The position numbers and the translations under genes were made by a program. Below the pieces are notes generated by a model. That model worked only from the letters and a program-made list of their open reading frames with translations, was not told where the DNA came from and did not search any database. Below are positions 33,211 through 42,070 of a stretch of 43,894 bases of DNA, one piece after another. This DNA is from UBA5734 sp964528645 (lineage in GTDB: Bacteria > Bacillota > Clostridia > Saccharofermentanales > UBA5734). Position 1 is the first letter of the stretch. Every line of letters starts with the position of its first letter. The stretch covers positions 1 to 43,894 of the forward strand of contig CAZGSR010000024.1 in the NCBI GenBank assembly GCA_964528645.1. Direction: 5' to 3'.

Positions 33211-34005
33211 ATGTTCGACCCCATCAAAATCCAGCGCTGGATTGTCCGGGCCATCCGGATCGAATTCATTCTTGTCGCGGTCGTTGTCGCCGTCACGATC
33301 GGCTTGTTCATCCGCATCCTGGTCCAGCGCAATGATCCAGTCCAGGATACTGCTGCCACAACTGTTGCGACCCAGACACCAGCGACCATCACTCCAACGC
33401 CTGCACCGACCCCAACGCCCCCTCCCACCCCCACACCAGTTCCCTATGTGATCTCAGACCAGCTGGCCGAAGTACGGGCAAAAAATCCGGAAGCCGTTGC
33501 CTGGCTGACGATCCCGGGCACCCGGATTGATGATCCCGTCGTCTGCGGCACTGATAATGACTTCTACCTCAAGCATGATTATCTGGGCAACAAGGATATC
33601 GCCGGGGCGATCTACCAGGATTTCCGCAATGCCGGTTCGTTTTCCGACCGTCACAGCATCCTGTACGGGCACAACATGAAAAACGGCACGATGTTCCACA
33701 ACTTGCGGTATTTCAAAGAGGAAGATTTTGCCCGGGAAAACGATCGGATTATTTTGGAAACATTGGACGGCATGACCGAATGGCAGGTTTTTGCCAGCTA
33801 TGTCATGACCGCGGATTTCTATGTCATCCAGACTATCTTTTCCGGTGATGCGGAGTATCAGAAGTTCATCGACACCCTGATCGAAAAATCAGACTTTGAC
33901 TATGGCATCGACGTAACGGCAGAGCAGCAAATCCTGACTCTGCTAACCTGTTCGTACGAGGTCGACAATGCCCGATTTGTGGTTCATGCGGTGAAAGTTC
34001 AGTAA
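33211..34005 (+). CDS. srtB: Class B sortase
   Basis: 264 residues. One N-terminal membrane helix (about 17-38, FILVAVVVAVTIGLFIRIL) is followed by a Thr/Pro repeat stalk (about 50-78) and a sortase domain (about 80-264). The catalytic set is H154 in YGHNMKNGT, C247 in LLTCSYE and R255 in NARFVVHA. The spacing and the YGHNM motif indicate class B. It would covalently attach a secreted protein to peptidoglycan, but no LPxTG- or NPxTN-type substrate is encoded nearby. ATG 33211 has AGAGG with 5-nt spacing. It converges on and overlaps the DUF255 gene by 7 bases. Confidence 0.93.
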   Translation: MFDPIKIQRWIVRAIRIEFILVAVVVAVTIGLFIRILVQRNDPVQDTAATTVATQTPATITPTPAPTPTPPPTPTPVPYVISDQLAEVRAKNPEAVAWLTIPGTRIDDPVVCGTDNDFYLKHDYLGNKDIAGAIYQDFRNAGSFSDRHSILYGHNMKNGTMFHNLRYFKEEDFARENDRIILETLDGMTEWQVFASYVMTADFYVIQTIFSGDAEYQKFIDTLIEKSDFDYGIDVTAEQQILTLLTCSYEVDNARFVVHAVKVQ

Positions 34006-34625
34006 GGACGGCAAGTCCCGCGGTAGCAGTCAGCCGCAGGCGTTCCGCGCTGCTGGATGCTGTTGGCAGGCAGGCTGGTCCAGGGCAGAGTCTGCGGGCT
34101 GGTCCAGACGTGAAATCCCCCTTTGGCCAGCATGGCAGCCAGATTGGCAAAGTCAGCGCCATAGGGCTGGCGCCAGGGCAGGGGTGAAACGTCATCGCCC
34201 TTCAGGTATGCAGCATGGGTCAGGGCAAAAATCGGCTTGAGGTCCGGGGTCAGGAAAGCATTCAAGGGCCACCCCCCCTGACCACTCATTTCGACCAGAT
34301 ACTGCATCAGGAACTGGTCGATATCGGGGCGCAGCTCGCGGTCGATTTTGATGCAGACAAAGGACTCATTGAGGACTGTGGCGACCGCCGGATCGGAGAA
34401 TGCCTGGCTGGCCATGACATGGCACCAGTGGCAGGTGGCATAGCCGGATGATACGAACAAGGGCACGTCAAGACGGACTGCCTCGGTCAGGATCTCCTCG
34501 CTCCAGTCTTGCCACCAGACAAGATTGTCCAGGTGCTGGCGCAAATAGGGCGACGGTGCCTGGGCTAGATTGTTGTGCGAATACGCTGGGCTACGCTCTG
34601 GTTTTTCTTCCTGTTGGATTGCCAT
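33999..34625 (-). CDS. DUF255 thioredoxin-like protein, truncated to N-terminal domain
   Basis: 208 residues resembling only the N-terminal thioredoxin-fold domain of YyaL/SPATA20 proteins (usually about 600-700 residues). Signatures: SPYLRQHLDNLVWWQDW, the CxxC motif TCHWCHVM (C65, C68), KIDRELRPDID and GQGGWPLNAFLTPDLKPIF. The (alpha/alpha)6 domain that should follow is missing, and the last 25 residues look unrelated. The stop lies inside the convergent sortase end. ATG 34625 is 1 base after the symporter's stop. It may act as a cytoplasmic disulfide protein or be a decayed remnant. Confidence 0.75.
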   Translation of the reverse strand: MAIQQEEKPERSPAYSHNNLAQAPSPYLRQHLDNLVWWQDWSEEILTEAVRLDVPLFVSSGYATCHWCHVMASQAFSDPAVATVLNESFVCIKIDRELRPDIDQFLMQYLVEMSGQGGWPLNAFLTPDLKPIFALTHAAYLKGDDVSPLPWRQPYGADFANLAAMLAKGGFHVWTSPQTLPWTSLPANSIQQRGTPAADCYRGTCRPY

Positions 34626-34626
34626 C

Positions 34627-36051
34627 TCAAGTACCTGCCTTCTTCACCCCGATCCTGGCCTGGATCGCCTGGACTTTTGCTTCATCGAGGTCATAGCCAC
34701 GCAAACTCAGATAGGACAAGCCAAAACTGAGCAACGATCCGACCGCCAGGACCAGTCCCAGACTAAGGGTGGTGATGTCACTTTGCACGGGCAGGCTGGC
34801 ATCGAACCGGATCAAGTCGAGCAGGATCCCGATCAGGAAAATGGCGATTGCCTGGGAGGCCTTGTAGTACAGAGTCAGGCTGCCGTAATAGAGGCCTTCT
34901 GCCCGTTGACCTGACCGTAATTCATCGAAATCAATCGTATCGGCCACCATGGACAGCGGTAATGTGAAAAGGGCTCCGGTACCCACTCCTGTCAGCAGGG
35001 AAAAGGGAATGAACGCGTAAGGATTGGCCTGGAGCTGATGGCGGAACAGGACGAGAAGGATAAAGATAAGGCTGCCGGCACTGGCAAATGCCAGGCCAAG
35101 ATGCAGGGCTGGTTTTTTGTCCATCCGGCGCGATACAGCGGCCCACATTGGCTGCGATATGATGCTGATGAGAAATTGCAGGCCAAGGACCAGGGCGATC
35201 TGCTGACTTGAAAGATGAAAAGTGTAGGTAAAAACATGCAGTCCAATGCTGCTTAAAAGAGCTGACGCCAGGTTGTTGAACAGATAACTGAAGGCCGTGG
35301 CTCGAAAGGGCCGGTTTTTGACCGTGTCCTGGATCGACTTGAGCAAAGCATGTCTCGGTCTGCTGTCTGCTGCAGGCATGCTGAGCCTGAGTCGCGGTAT
35401 GTATTTGGCAGTCAGGCCGAAACAAATCCCGGCTGAGGCTACCGTCAGGATGGCTGCAGCCAGGCCGATGTTGCGGTAGGACCGGGGATTGAGTTGGCCG
35501 ACAGGAAAGTCTGCCGAAGGCTGGAAAAAGAAATACATGCCGGCGACAGAAACCAAGGCCAGGCCTGACAGGAAAAAAATCGTCTTGATGCCCTGGATCT
35601 GGGTCCGCTCATTGTAGTCGGTCGAGAGCTCCGCACCCAGTGCGGTGTACGGTGTGATGTAGACGGTCATGGCGGACTTGAAGATGATGAGGATGATGAA
35701 CATCAGGGCAAATTTGGCCCCGGTCTGCCAGCCGGGCTGAATGATCCAGATCAGGTAGACGGTGGCTGCGATGCCCAGGCTGCCAGCAATCAGGTAGGGA
35801 TGTCGCCGACCCAGTTTGCGCGTACGGGTCTGGTCGGAAAGGTAGCCCATCAATGGATCGGTCACGGCATCCCAGAAGACACTGATGCCAACCGCCAGGC
35901 CGGCCAGACTCCCGGGGATGCCAAGGATGGCTGTGGCAAAAAAGACGAAATAGGCTCCAATGACTTGCATGGCAATGCCAACGCCCAGATTACCCAGGCC
36001 ATAGCCAATTTTGTCCACAAGGGGAATGACGGGGGTGTGATTTTTATCCAA
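34627..36051 (-). CDS. GPH-family sugar:cation symporter (MFS)
   Basis: 474 residues with about 12 hydrophobic helices. The family's first-helix signature is KIGYGLGNLGVGIAMQVIGA, and DAVTDPLMGYLSDQTRTRKLGRRHPY carries the conserved loop. A second-half signature is LFTLPLSMVADTIDFDELRSGQRAEG. It imports glycosides, pentosides or hexuronides with Na+ or H+. The start is not ATG: TTG 36051 has CGGAG with 6-nt spacing; TTG 36090 (13 codons longer) follows AGGA. It is divergent from the GH20 gene, so its substrate may be the released N-acetylhexosamine. Confidence 0.9.
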   Translation of the reverse strand: MDKNHTPVIPLVDKIGYGLGNLGVGIAMQVIGAYFVFFATAILGIPGSLAGLAVGISVFWDAVTDPLMGYLSDQTRTRKLGRRHPYLIAGSLGIAATVYLIWIIQPGWQTGAKFALMFIILIIFKSAMTVYITPYTALGAELSTDYNERTQIQGIKTIFFLSGLALVSVAGMYFFFQPSADFPVGQLNPRSYRNIGLAAAILTVASAGICFGLTAKYIPRLRLSMPAADSRPRHALLKSIQDTVKNRPFRATAFSYLFNNLASALLSSIGLHVFTYTFHLSSQQIALVLGLQFLISIISQPMWAAVSRRMDKKPALHLGLAFASAGSLIFILLVLFRHQLQANPYAFIPFSLLTGVGTGALFTLPLSMVADTIDFDELRSGQRAEGLYYGSLTLYYKASQAIAIFLIGILLDLIRFDASLPVQSDITTLSLGLVLAVGSLLSFGLSYLSLRGYDLDEAKVQAIQARIGVKKAGT

Positions 36052-36097
36052 TCGGTGCTCCGTTGCCTGTCTTACTGAATCCAGTTCCAAATTATCC

Positions 36098-36103
36098 TAT
36101 ACT
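36098..36103 (+). promoter_or_regulatory. GH20 -10 element, predicting a leaderless mRNA
   Basis: TATACT at 36098-36103 predicts transcription from 36110, which is the A of the start codon. The -35 position (36075-36080, CTGAAT) matches weakly. No ribosome binding site precedes the ATG. Confidence 0.4.
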
Positions 36104-36109
36104 AAAACC

Positions 36110-38095
36110 ATGGAACACTCAACGCCAGCGTGGCTGATCTACCCTCAGCCGCAAAAACTCATAATCAAGTCAGACGTGCAGCAACCTGCATGGATTGATT
36201 TTTCTGGCCCCATCCAGCTGGAGTTTGTCGATCTGAGCGCGCAGTCCTTGCTGGCTGGCCTGTCTGACGGCTGGATTGACTGGCAATTGAAACGACTGGA
36301 AACAGCCCGGGACGGTGTCGTAACCGAAGCCCCTCCGGCGCTGATCCGGGTTTATCATGATCCAATATGTCCAGGCCAGGGTTACCGGATAGAAATCTCT
36401 GCCCAGGAAGTTTCGCTCCGGGCTTCCTCCGGATCCGGGCTCTTCTATGGCCTGGGCAGCCTGCGCCAACTTCTGGCTGCCAATCCGGGCATACTGCCTG
36501 TCATAACGATTGAAGACCATCCCGACCTAACCATCCGCGGTGTTCTGATCGACATTGGCCGCGGCAAAATCCCGACTTTGAAAAGTCTGTATGAGTTGAT
36601 CGACTTGCTCGCTGACCTTAAGATCAATCATTTGCAGCTCTACATGGAAGGTTACTCCTTTGCTTTTCAACGCTATGCCGAGCTTTTTCCGGATGAGGCT
36701 CCGATTACAGCTGAAGAAATCCGCCTGCTTGATGCCTATGCCCGGGACCGGTTCATCGATCTCGTTCCCTGCCAGAACACCTTTGGACACATGGAAGCCT
36801 GGCTGGCATTGCCAGAATTCAATGCCCTGGCCGAGGCACCGGAAGGCCTGCCACTGGTTCCGGGTCTGCCGCCGCAAGTGACCACGCTTGATCCTATGGA
36901 CCCCGGGTCGTTGGAGCTGGTTATGAATTTGCTCCACGAGCTGCTGCCTAATTTCTCTTCAAGTTGGGTCAATGTCAATTTTGACGAGCCGATCGAGTTC
37001 GGTCTGGGTAAAAACCGGGATCTGCCGGATGGTGTTTCGCTGAGCCGGATTTTTCTCGAGTACCTCAGCCAGGTTTTGTCCATTGTCCGTTCCCATGGAA
37101 AAAAAGGCCTGATCTGGAGTGATTATCTGTTCCGTCATCCGGAACTGCTCTATGCATTACCCAAGGACCTGATTGTCCTGGACTGGAATTATGAAAGCAG
37201 GAGCCCGTTTGAACCACATGCCAGACAACTGGCCGAGCATGGCATTGAGTTCATCCTCTGTCCTGGGACCAGCAGCTGGAATTCCCTGGCTGGGCGGACG
37301 GACAACATGAAAGCCAATATCCTCGATGCCGCTGAACAAGCGTTGCGATACGGTGCGCGCGGACTCCTGGTCACCGACTGGGGCGACTACGGCCATTGGC
37401 AGGTGCCACCTGTGAGTTTTCCCGCTTTCACCTGCGCGGCTGCCTGGAGCTGGAATCTGGCGGGTAACCGCGACCTTGATGCAGCGGACTATCTGGACCG
37501 TTTTGTGTTTAAAGACCGGGCGAATGTCGTCGGACGATTCTGGCAGGATCTGGGCAATTACTATCAATTCGAGCATGCGACGATCCACAACATGACACTG
37601 ACCTTCCTGGTTCTCTCGCCGCTGACCCGCTGGGATACCCGGGAAAATTTCACCGCCAGACTGAATCTCTATTTCCAGCTGTTGCATGCACTGGCGGGGA
37701 CGTTCAACAGTCTGCCAACCTTGCTGGAGTCCGAGTATGATTTTGATGGCCTGATGACCTATCTCGATGAGCTGCAACAGCGTTTGGAACAGCATGACAT
37801 GCAGTGTGTCAATTGCCATCATGTTTACCGTGAAGCCGTTTACACCCTCCAGCTGGTCCGGCACGGAGCGAAATTCTACCAGTTGGCCCTTCAGATGGGT
37901 GTGCTGGAAGAACCCGTGCTCAAGGCCAAGCTGGTCGCCCTGCTCGATGACCTGGGCGAGATTCTTGACTTATTCCAGGAACTTTGGGCCGTGCGCAACC
38001 GGATCGGCGTCTCAGTCAATCGCAATGCGATGGGTTTGGCTATCCTGCTGGCCAAGTACCACCAGATACTGGATGGCCCGCAAACAGAGGCTTGA
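36110..38095 (+). CDS. Glycoside hydrolase family 20 beta-N-acetylhexosaminidase-like protein
   Basis: 661 residues, no signal peptide, so probably cytoplasmic. The N-terminal zincin-like domain (about 10-140; WLIYPQPQKL, SGLFYGLGSLRQLL) leads to the TIM barrel (about 145-480; HPDLTIRGVLIDIGRGKIPTL cut here to its first part, INHLQLYMEGY, NTFGHMEAWL). The catalytic Asp-Glu pair fits VNFDEP near residues 291-293. LVTDWGDYGHWQ and the helical C-terminus (about 490-661) resemble the pneumococcal GH20C type. It removes terminal GlcNAc or GalNAc, probably from sugars imported by the divergent symporter. ATG 36110 has no ribosome site; the match begins within 10 residues of it. Confidence 0.82.
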   Translation: MEHSTPAWLIYPQPQKLIIKSDVQQPAWIDFSGPIQLEFVDLSAQSLLAGLSDGWIDWQLKRLETARDGVVTEAPPALIRVYHDPICPGQGYRIEISAQEVSLRASSGSGLFYGLGSLRQLLAANPGILPVITIEDHPDLTIRGVLIDIGRGKIPTLKSLYELIDLLADLKINHLQLYMEGYSFAFQRYAELFPDEAPITAEEIRLLDAYARDRFIDLVPCQNTFGHMEAWLALPEFNALAEAPEGLPLVPGLPPQVTTLDPMDPGSLELVMNLLHELLPNFSSSWVNVNFDEPIEFGLGKNRDLPDGVSLSRIFLEYLSQVLSIVRSHGKKGLIWSDYLFRHPELLYALPKDLIVLDWNYESRSPFEPHARQLAEHGIEFILCPGTSSWNSLAGRTDNMKANILDAAEQALRYGARGLLVTDWGDYGHWQVPPVSFPAFTCAAAWSWNLAGNRDLDAADYLDRFVFKDRANVVGRFWQDLGNYYQFEHATIHNMTLTFLVLSPLTRWDTRENFTARLNLYFQLLHALAGTFNSLPTLLESEYDFDGLMTYLDELQQRLEQHDMQCVNCHHVYREAVYTLQLVRHGAKFYQLALQMGVLEEPVLKAKLVALLDDLGEILDLFQELWAVRNRIGVSVNRNAMGLAILLAKYHQILDGPQTEA

Positions 38096-38116
38096 GGGAT
38101 CATACAATCACCATTG

Positions 38117-39667
38117 TCACGGATCGATAACGGCCGGGATGAATGTGCCATAGCCTTGTTGTTCCATGTCCGCCAGCGGGATGAACCGGAGGGCTGCTCC
38201 GTTGATACAGAAGCGCAATCCACCCCGGTCGACAGGTCCATCCTCAAACACATGGCCGAGGTGGGAGTCGCCGACGCGGCTGCGGACCTCGGTACGGACC
38301 ATGCCAAAAGACGAATCCTCATGATAGGTAACGACCTCGGGCACGATGGGCTGGGTGAAACTGGGCCAGCCGCAGCCAGATTCGAATTTGTCGCGTGACG
38401 AGAACAGGGGCTCACCGGTCACAACATCCACATAAAGCCCCGGATCAAAGAGGTCCCAGTAGGCGTTGGTGAAGGCACGTTCCGTATCACTTTTCTGAGT
38501 GACAGCGTATTGTTCCTCACTCAAAGTCGCTCGAAGCGTCGCGTCGTCCGGCTTTTGATAGAGCCCCGGATCAACCGTCACGTCCGATGCTGGTTCCAGC
38601 GTGGAAAAATCAACATGGCAGTATCCATCGGGGTTCTTTTCCAGATAATCCTGGTGATAATCCTCAGCTGGATAATAGTTTTCCAAAGGCAGGACTTCCG
38701 TTGCAAGTTTGGCGCCGTACTGGTGTTCAGTCTCAGCGACAACGGTTTCAATTGCTGGCAGATCATCAGTGTCCAGGTAGTAGATGCCGGTCCGGTACTG
38801 TGTGCCGCGATCGTTACCCTGGCGGTTGACCGACAGTGGGTCGATGATCTTGAAATAAGCGCGCAGGAGGTCTGCAAGCTTGATCCGTTCAGGATCGTAC
38901 AAGACCCGGACCGTTTCTGCATGACCGGTATCGTTGTAAACGACATCCTGATAGGTCGGGTTTTCAGTCGTTCCGTTGGCATAACCGACACTGGCATCTG
39001 CAACACCCGGAACTCTGGCCAGGTAGGCTTCAACACCCCAGAAACAGCCACCTGCCAGATAGATTTCTTTCAAGTCCTGGCCGGTGTAATCAATCTGAAG
39101 GTTGGGATTTGATGGTAAATTGCTGTTGACCGGTTGAGCCGTCATGTTTTGCAAGGTGGCACGGATGGCCTCATTGTCGAGATGGCCAGGCTGGGTTTTG
39201 AACACGGCTCCATCCTGGTCGATGAAGACAGAGGTCGGATAGGCGCGCACACCGTAGGCTTTAGCTACTTGACCTCCTTCGTCCAACAAAACGGGGAAAT
39301 CGTACCCTTGTTCGTTGTACCAGGCGATGAAACCATCCCGGTCCATCTCACCACTCGTGCCAGGTGACACAATCGAGAGGACTACAGAGTCCTGGCTCGC
39401 AGAGGCTTCCTGGCTCAAGGCCGAAAAATCCGCCAGACCACTGAGGCAGATCGGACACCAGGTCGCCCAGAATTTGAGGTAGACCTTCTGGCCACCAAAA
39501 TCTGCCAGCGAGACGGTTTTGCCCTCAACATCAGGCAACATGAAGTTTTTTCCATCATCGGGCTTCGGGGTTGCAGCGGAGCATGCACCAAGGACGAGGG
39601 ACAAAGCCAGTAGCAGGGACAGAAGAATTGCAAAATGAGAGACAGAACTTAACAAAACAGGTTTCAT
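38117..39667 (-). CDS. msrAB: Thioredoxin-MsrA-MsrB fusion lipoprotein (PilB-like)
   Basis: 516 residues in four parts: a lipoprotein signal with lipobox VLGAC (C29), a TlpA/ResA-type thioredoxin domain (about 40-178) with WATWCPIC (C71, C74), MsrA (about 200-355) with GGCFWG (C208), and MsrB (about 378-508) with SGCGWPSF and catalytic C487 in RFCINGAALRFIP. It reduces both S- and R-methionine sulfoxide in exported proteins, with the N-terminal domain recycling the catalytic cysteines, as in neisserial PilB. The two CxxC zinc motifs found in many MsrB proteins are absent. ATG 39667 has GAGGTG with 7-nt spacing. ccdA, 33 bases upstream, is the likely electron source. Confidence 0.94.
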   Translation of the reverse strand: MKPVLLSSVSHFAILLSLLLALSLVLGACSAATPKPDDGKNFMLPDVEGKTVSLADFGGQKVYLKFWATWCPICLSGLADFSALSQEASASQDSVVLSIVSPGTSGEMDRDGFIAWYNEQGYDFPVLLDEGGQVAKAYGVRAYPTSVFIDQDGAVFKTQPGHLDNEAIRATLQNMTAQPVNSNLPSNPNLQIDYTGQDLKEIYLAGGCFWGVEAYLARVPGVADASVGYANGTTENPTYQDVVYNDTGHAETVRVLYDPERIKLADLLRAYFKIIDPLSVNRQGNDRGTQYRTGIYYLDTDDLPAIETVVAETEHQYGAKLATEVLPLENYYPAEDYHQDYLEKNPDGYCHVDFSTLEPASDVTVDPGLYQKPDDATLRATLSEEQYAVTQKSDTERAFTNAYWDLFDPGLYVDVVTGEPLFSSRDKFESGCGWPSFTQPIVPEVVTYHEDSSFGMVRTEVRSRVGDSHLGHVFEDGPVDRGGLRFCINGAALRFIPLADMEQQGYGTFIPAVIDP

Positions 39668-39700
39668 ACGAGATCACCTCAGATCACGTTCTTATTGTTG

Positions 39701-40489
39701 TCAGGGCAAAAAGAGTGAATTGATGACATTGAGATTGTCTGTCATCAAGAGGACGCCCATGGCGATGATCAGGACGCCACCCACTTTCTGGACTACGGGC
39801 AAATAGCGGTTGATGCGTTTGAACAGACGCAGCAGCGACTGGGTAAACACTGCCACCAGCAAAAAGGGCACTGCCATGCCCAGCGTGTAGATGAGCATGA
39901 AAAACCCGCCCTGCAGGGCCTGGTTACCACTCGAGGCCATGACCAGGACAGCTGCCAGAACAGGTCCAATGCAGGGTGTCCAGCCAAAGCTGAACGTCAA
40001 GCCCAGCACATACGAGCCAAAAATGCCGCCTCTCCCCGCCGAATCGACCGATAGACGCTTCTCCTGCTCCAAAAACAGCAGCTTGAAGATCCCCGTCTGA
40101 TGCAAGCCGAGCAGGATGACAATCCCACCTGCCAGAACCAGAAACAACCGGCTGCTGAAAACTGTACCCAGAGCCCCGGCGCCAAAGCCGAGTGAAATGA
40201 AAGCGGTTCCCAGGCCGGCAATGAACACACTGGTCTGGGCGAACAGTCGCCGGTTGAACTGCCAGAGCCGCGGTTTGCCATCAATTGGTGTTGTGGCAGG
40301 TGCGGCTGAAGCGGTCGAAGCGACAAGATCCAAGCCCTCCCCCGCACCTGAACGGCTCGAATCAACCTCCAGGCCCCGGGACAAAGTCCCAACATAAACC
40401 GGCAGCAAAGGAACGATGCAAGGTGAGAAAAAGGACAGCACCCCGGCAGCAAACACACTCCAGATAAACAAAGTTCCTGTATCAAACAT
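39701..40489 (-). CDS. ccdA: CcdA-type thiol:disulfide interchange membrane protein
   Basis: 262 residues with six likely membrane helices. The two redox cysteines are C24 in FFSPCIVPLLPVYVG and C173 in FGWTPCIGP, as in CcdA and the DsbD core. It carries electrons from cytoplasmic thioredoxin across the membrane. A loop at about 38-78 is longer than usual and rich in Ser/Ala/Thr. The Trx-MsrAB lipoprotein follows 33 bases later, so the pair forms a complete extracytoplasmic methionine-repair route; no cytochrome c genes are present. Confidence 0.93.
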   Translation of the reverse strand: MFDTGTLFIWSVFAAGVLSFFSPCIVPLLPVYVGTLSRGLEVDSSRSGAGEGLDLVASTASAAPATTPIDGKPRLWQFNRRLFAQTSVFIAGLGTAFISLGFGAGALGTVFSSRLFLVLAGGIVILLGLHQTGIFKLLFLEQEKRLSVDSAGRGGIFGSYVLGLTFSFGWTPCIGPVLAAVLVMASSGNQALQGGFFMLIYTLGMAVPFLLVAVFTQSLLRLFKRINRYLPVVQKVGGVLIIAMGVLLMTDNLNVINSLFLP

Positions 40490-40820
40490 GGTCTTTTAAC
40501 CTTCCCAACTCGTGATGACTTGTCCAGATCAGTGAATGACTTGGTTAATCCTAGTTAAATGATAGGATAAAAATCATCCCGGATAAAGTGAGTTTGGTAC
40601 AGATTGGGTACATCTTTCGATGATGGAACCACTCCTCGCGCCAAGTCTGGTTATGCGAGCAGCAATTACCGAACCCAGTGCCACCCTTCGCAACACCCTT
40701 TGCTCTGAATCGTGCAGCATCCCTGTCAGATGAGCTGCAGCACCAGACAAATTGCATCACTGATCATCCCTTTTCTACAAAGCCAAGCAACGCACTCCCA
40801 AAATCGGATCCTTTTAACCA
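40490..40820. other. Structured intergenic region between ccdA and the L,D-transpeptidase gene
   Basis: No convincing gene is seen. A 69-codon minus-strand frame (40551-40760) has no recognisable domain and a Cys/Arg/His-rich make-up unlike a real protein. Two good stem-loops are present: CTCGC/GCGAG with inner CCA/TGG (40635-40659) and a 9-bp stem TGCAGCATC/GATG-AG-CTGCA (40713-40739). They could belong to a long ccdA leader or to a small RNA. AT-rich sequence at 40541-40575 may hold a ccdA promoter, but no clear pair of hexamers was found. Confidence 0.35.
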
Positions 40821-40829
40821 TGGTATAAT
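40821..40829 (+). promoter_or_regulatory. Extended -10 promoter of the L,D-transpeptidase gene
   Basis: TGGTATAAT (40821-40829) is a TG-N-TATAAT extended -10. No -35 is visible. Predicted start near 40836, about 38 bases before ATG 40874. Confidence 0.55.
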
Positions 40830-40873
40830 GAAACTATATTCATGTAACTTTCTATGAAAAGAGGTTCATGGCC

Positions 40874-42070
40874 ATGCAGAAAAAGTCGCGTTTTCTGGCG
40901 TTCAGTCTGATTGGTGTCCTGATCCTGGCCACAGTCCTGTATATGCCGCAACCGGCAGCAGCTGAGATGACGCCTTATGAAATAGTAGCAACCTATGCTG
41001 CACCCCTGCCGGATCACCTCACGGTCACACTCCAATACACCACGTATTTCATCCCGACTGTGTCTGTGCTGATCACTGCAGGAGGAGCCAATATCCGCTC
41101 CATGCCGGATCCCAGCGCCCCCATCGTCGGTAAAGCCGTTCATTTTGAAAAAGTCCCGGTCCGGGCGCTGGTCCGGGGCAGCTATGTGGCCAATTACCTG
41201 ACAGACCTCTGGTACGAGGTTGAAAAAATCGTGGACGATCAGACCATCCACGGCTACATCCTGGCTACACTTGGTGAAGTGCGGATTTTCCAATTCGAAG
41301 AAATGCTGGCAGCAGCTCAAGCGCTCAAAGCCGAAGTTGATGGCCAGACCACAGCCTACATCAGTAATTACAAAAACTGGAATGGCCTGGCGCCCCTGCA
41401 CCAGGGTCTGGCAATTGATCCTTATGGGGTCAAACGCTCCCAGTCTGCACCAGCCTATCTGTCGGCCAGCACAACCGCAGACTTCCGCTACATCGCCGAC
41501 GGCACTCTGGTGACGATCCTGGAACAGATCGACTCGTTCTATAAAATCCGGACCTTGAATTTCCCCGGCGACTACTACGTGCCTAAACGCTATGTCTCAC
41601 TCCAGAACTCGATCGACCAGCTGATGAAAGTCATCGTGATCGATCGCAAGAACCAGAATGAAGGTGTCTTTGAATATTCCGGCGGCCACTGGTTCCTGGT
41701 GTCGTACAGTTTCGCCACGACAGGCGAGCTGGCCAAATACAAGGAACCCACTGATCTGGGCTACTACATGGCCATCAACAAAGTCGACAAATTCCTCTAC
41801 CTCGATGACGTCACCCGGGAAATCGCTGGCTACGCCCCGTATGGCATCCGCTTTGGCGGTGGCGCCTACATCCATGGCGTGCCCGTCAATTTAAGGCGTA
41901 CTGTCCCTGTTGGCCAGCGCGTCACCTATTTCCCGCCCATGATCGAATATTCATCCACCATCGGCACGATTCCCCGCTCACACAAATGCGTGCGCAACTA
42001 CACCAGCCATGCCAAATATCTCTGGGACTGGAGTGAAATCGGCAAGACAGCTGTGATTGTGATTGAGTGA
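40874..42070 (+). CDS. Secreted L,D-transpeptidase with two SH3-like domains
   Basis: 398 residues. A signal peptide (hydrophobic about 8-25, PAAAEM cleavage region) is followed by an SH3b-like domain (about 60-135; GGANIRSMPDPSAPIVGKAV), a helical linker, a second SH3b-like domain (about 185-245) and a YkuD catalytic domain (about 248-398). H334 in AYIHGVP and C372 in RSHKCVRNY fit the family motif, although the usual SHGCxR has Lys for Gly. It would make 3-3 peptidoglycan cross-links or modify wall peptides. ATG 40874 has AGAGG with 9-nt spacing; ATG 40868, 2 codons upstream, has only 3 nt. Confidence 0.88.
   Translation: MQKKSRFLAFSLIGVLILATVLYMPQPAAAEMTPYEIVATYAAPLPDHLTVTLQYTTYFIPTVSVLITAGGANIRSMPDPSAPIVGKAVHFEKVPVRALVRGSYVANYLTDLWYEVEKIVDDQTIHGYILATLGEVRIFQFEEMLAAAQALKAEVDGQTTAYISNYKNWNGLAPLHQGLAIDPYGVKRSQSAPAYLSASTTADFRYIADGTLVTILEQIDSFYKIRTLNFPGDYYVPKRYVSLQNSIDQLMKVIVIDRKNQNEGVFEYSGGHWFLVSYSFATTGELAKYKEPTDLGYYMAINKVDKFLYLDDVTREIAGYAPYGIRFGGGAYIHGVPVNLRRTVPVGQRVTYFPPMIEYSSTIGTIPRSHKCVRNYTSHAKYLWDWSEIGKTAVIVIE

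Noticed and set aside
40590..40720. Possible T-box leader on the minus strand upstream of ccdA (AGGGTGGCAC)
   Set aside because: Only the first part of the T-box consensus matches; ACCGCG is absent, no terminator pairs with it, and the downstream genes are not typical T-box targets.
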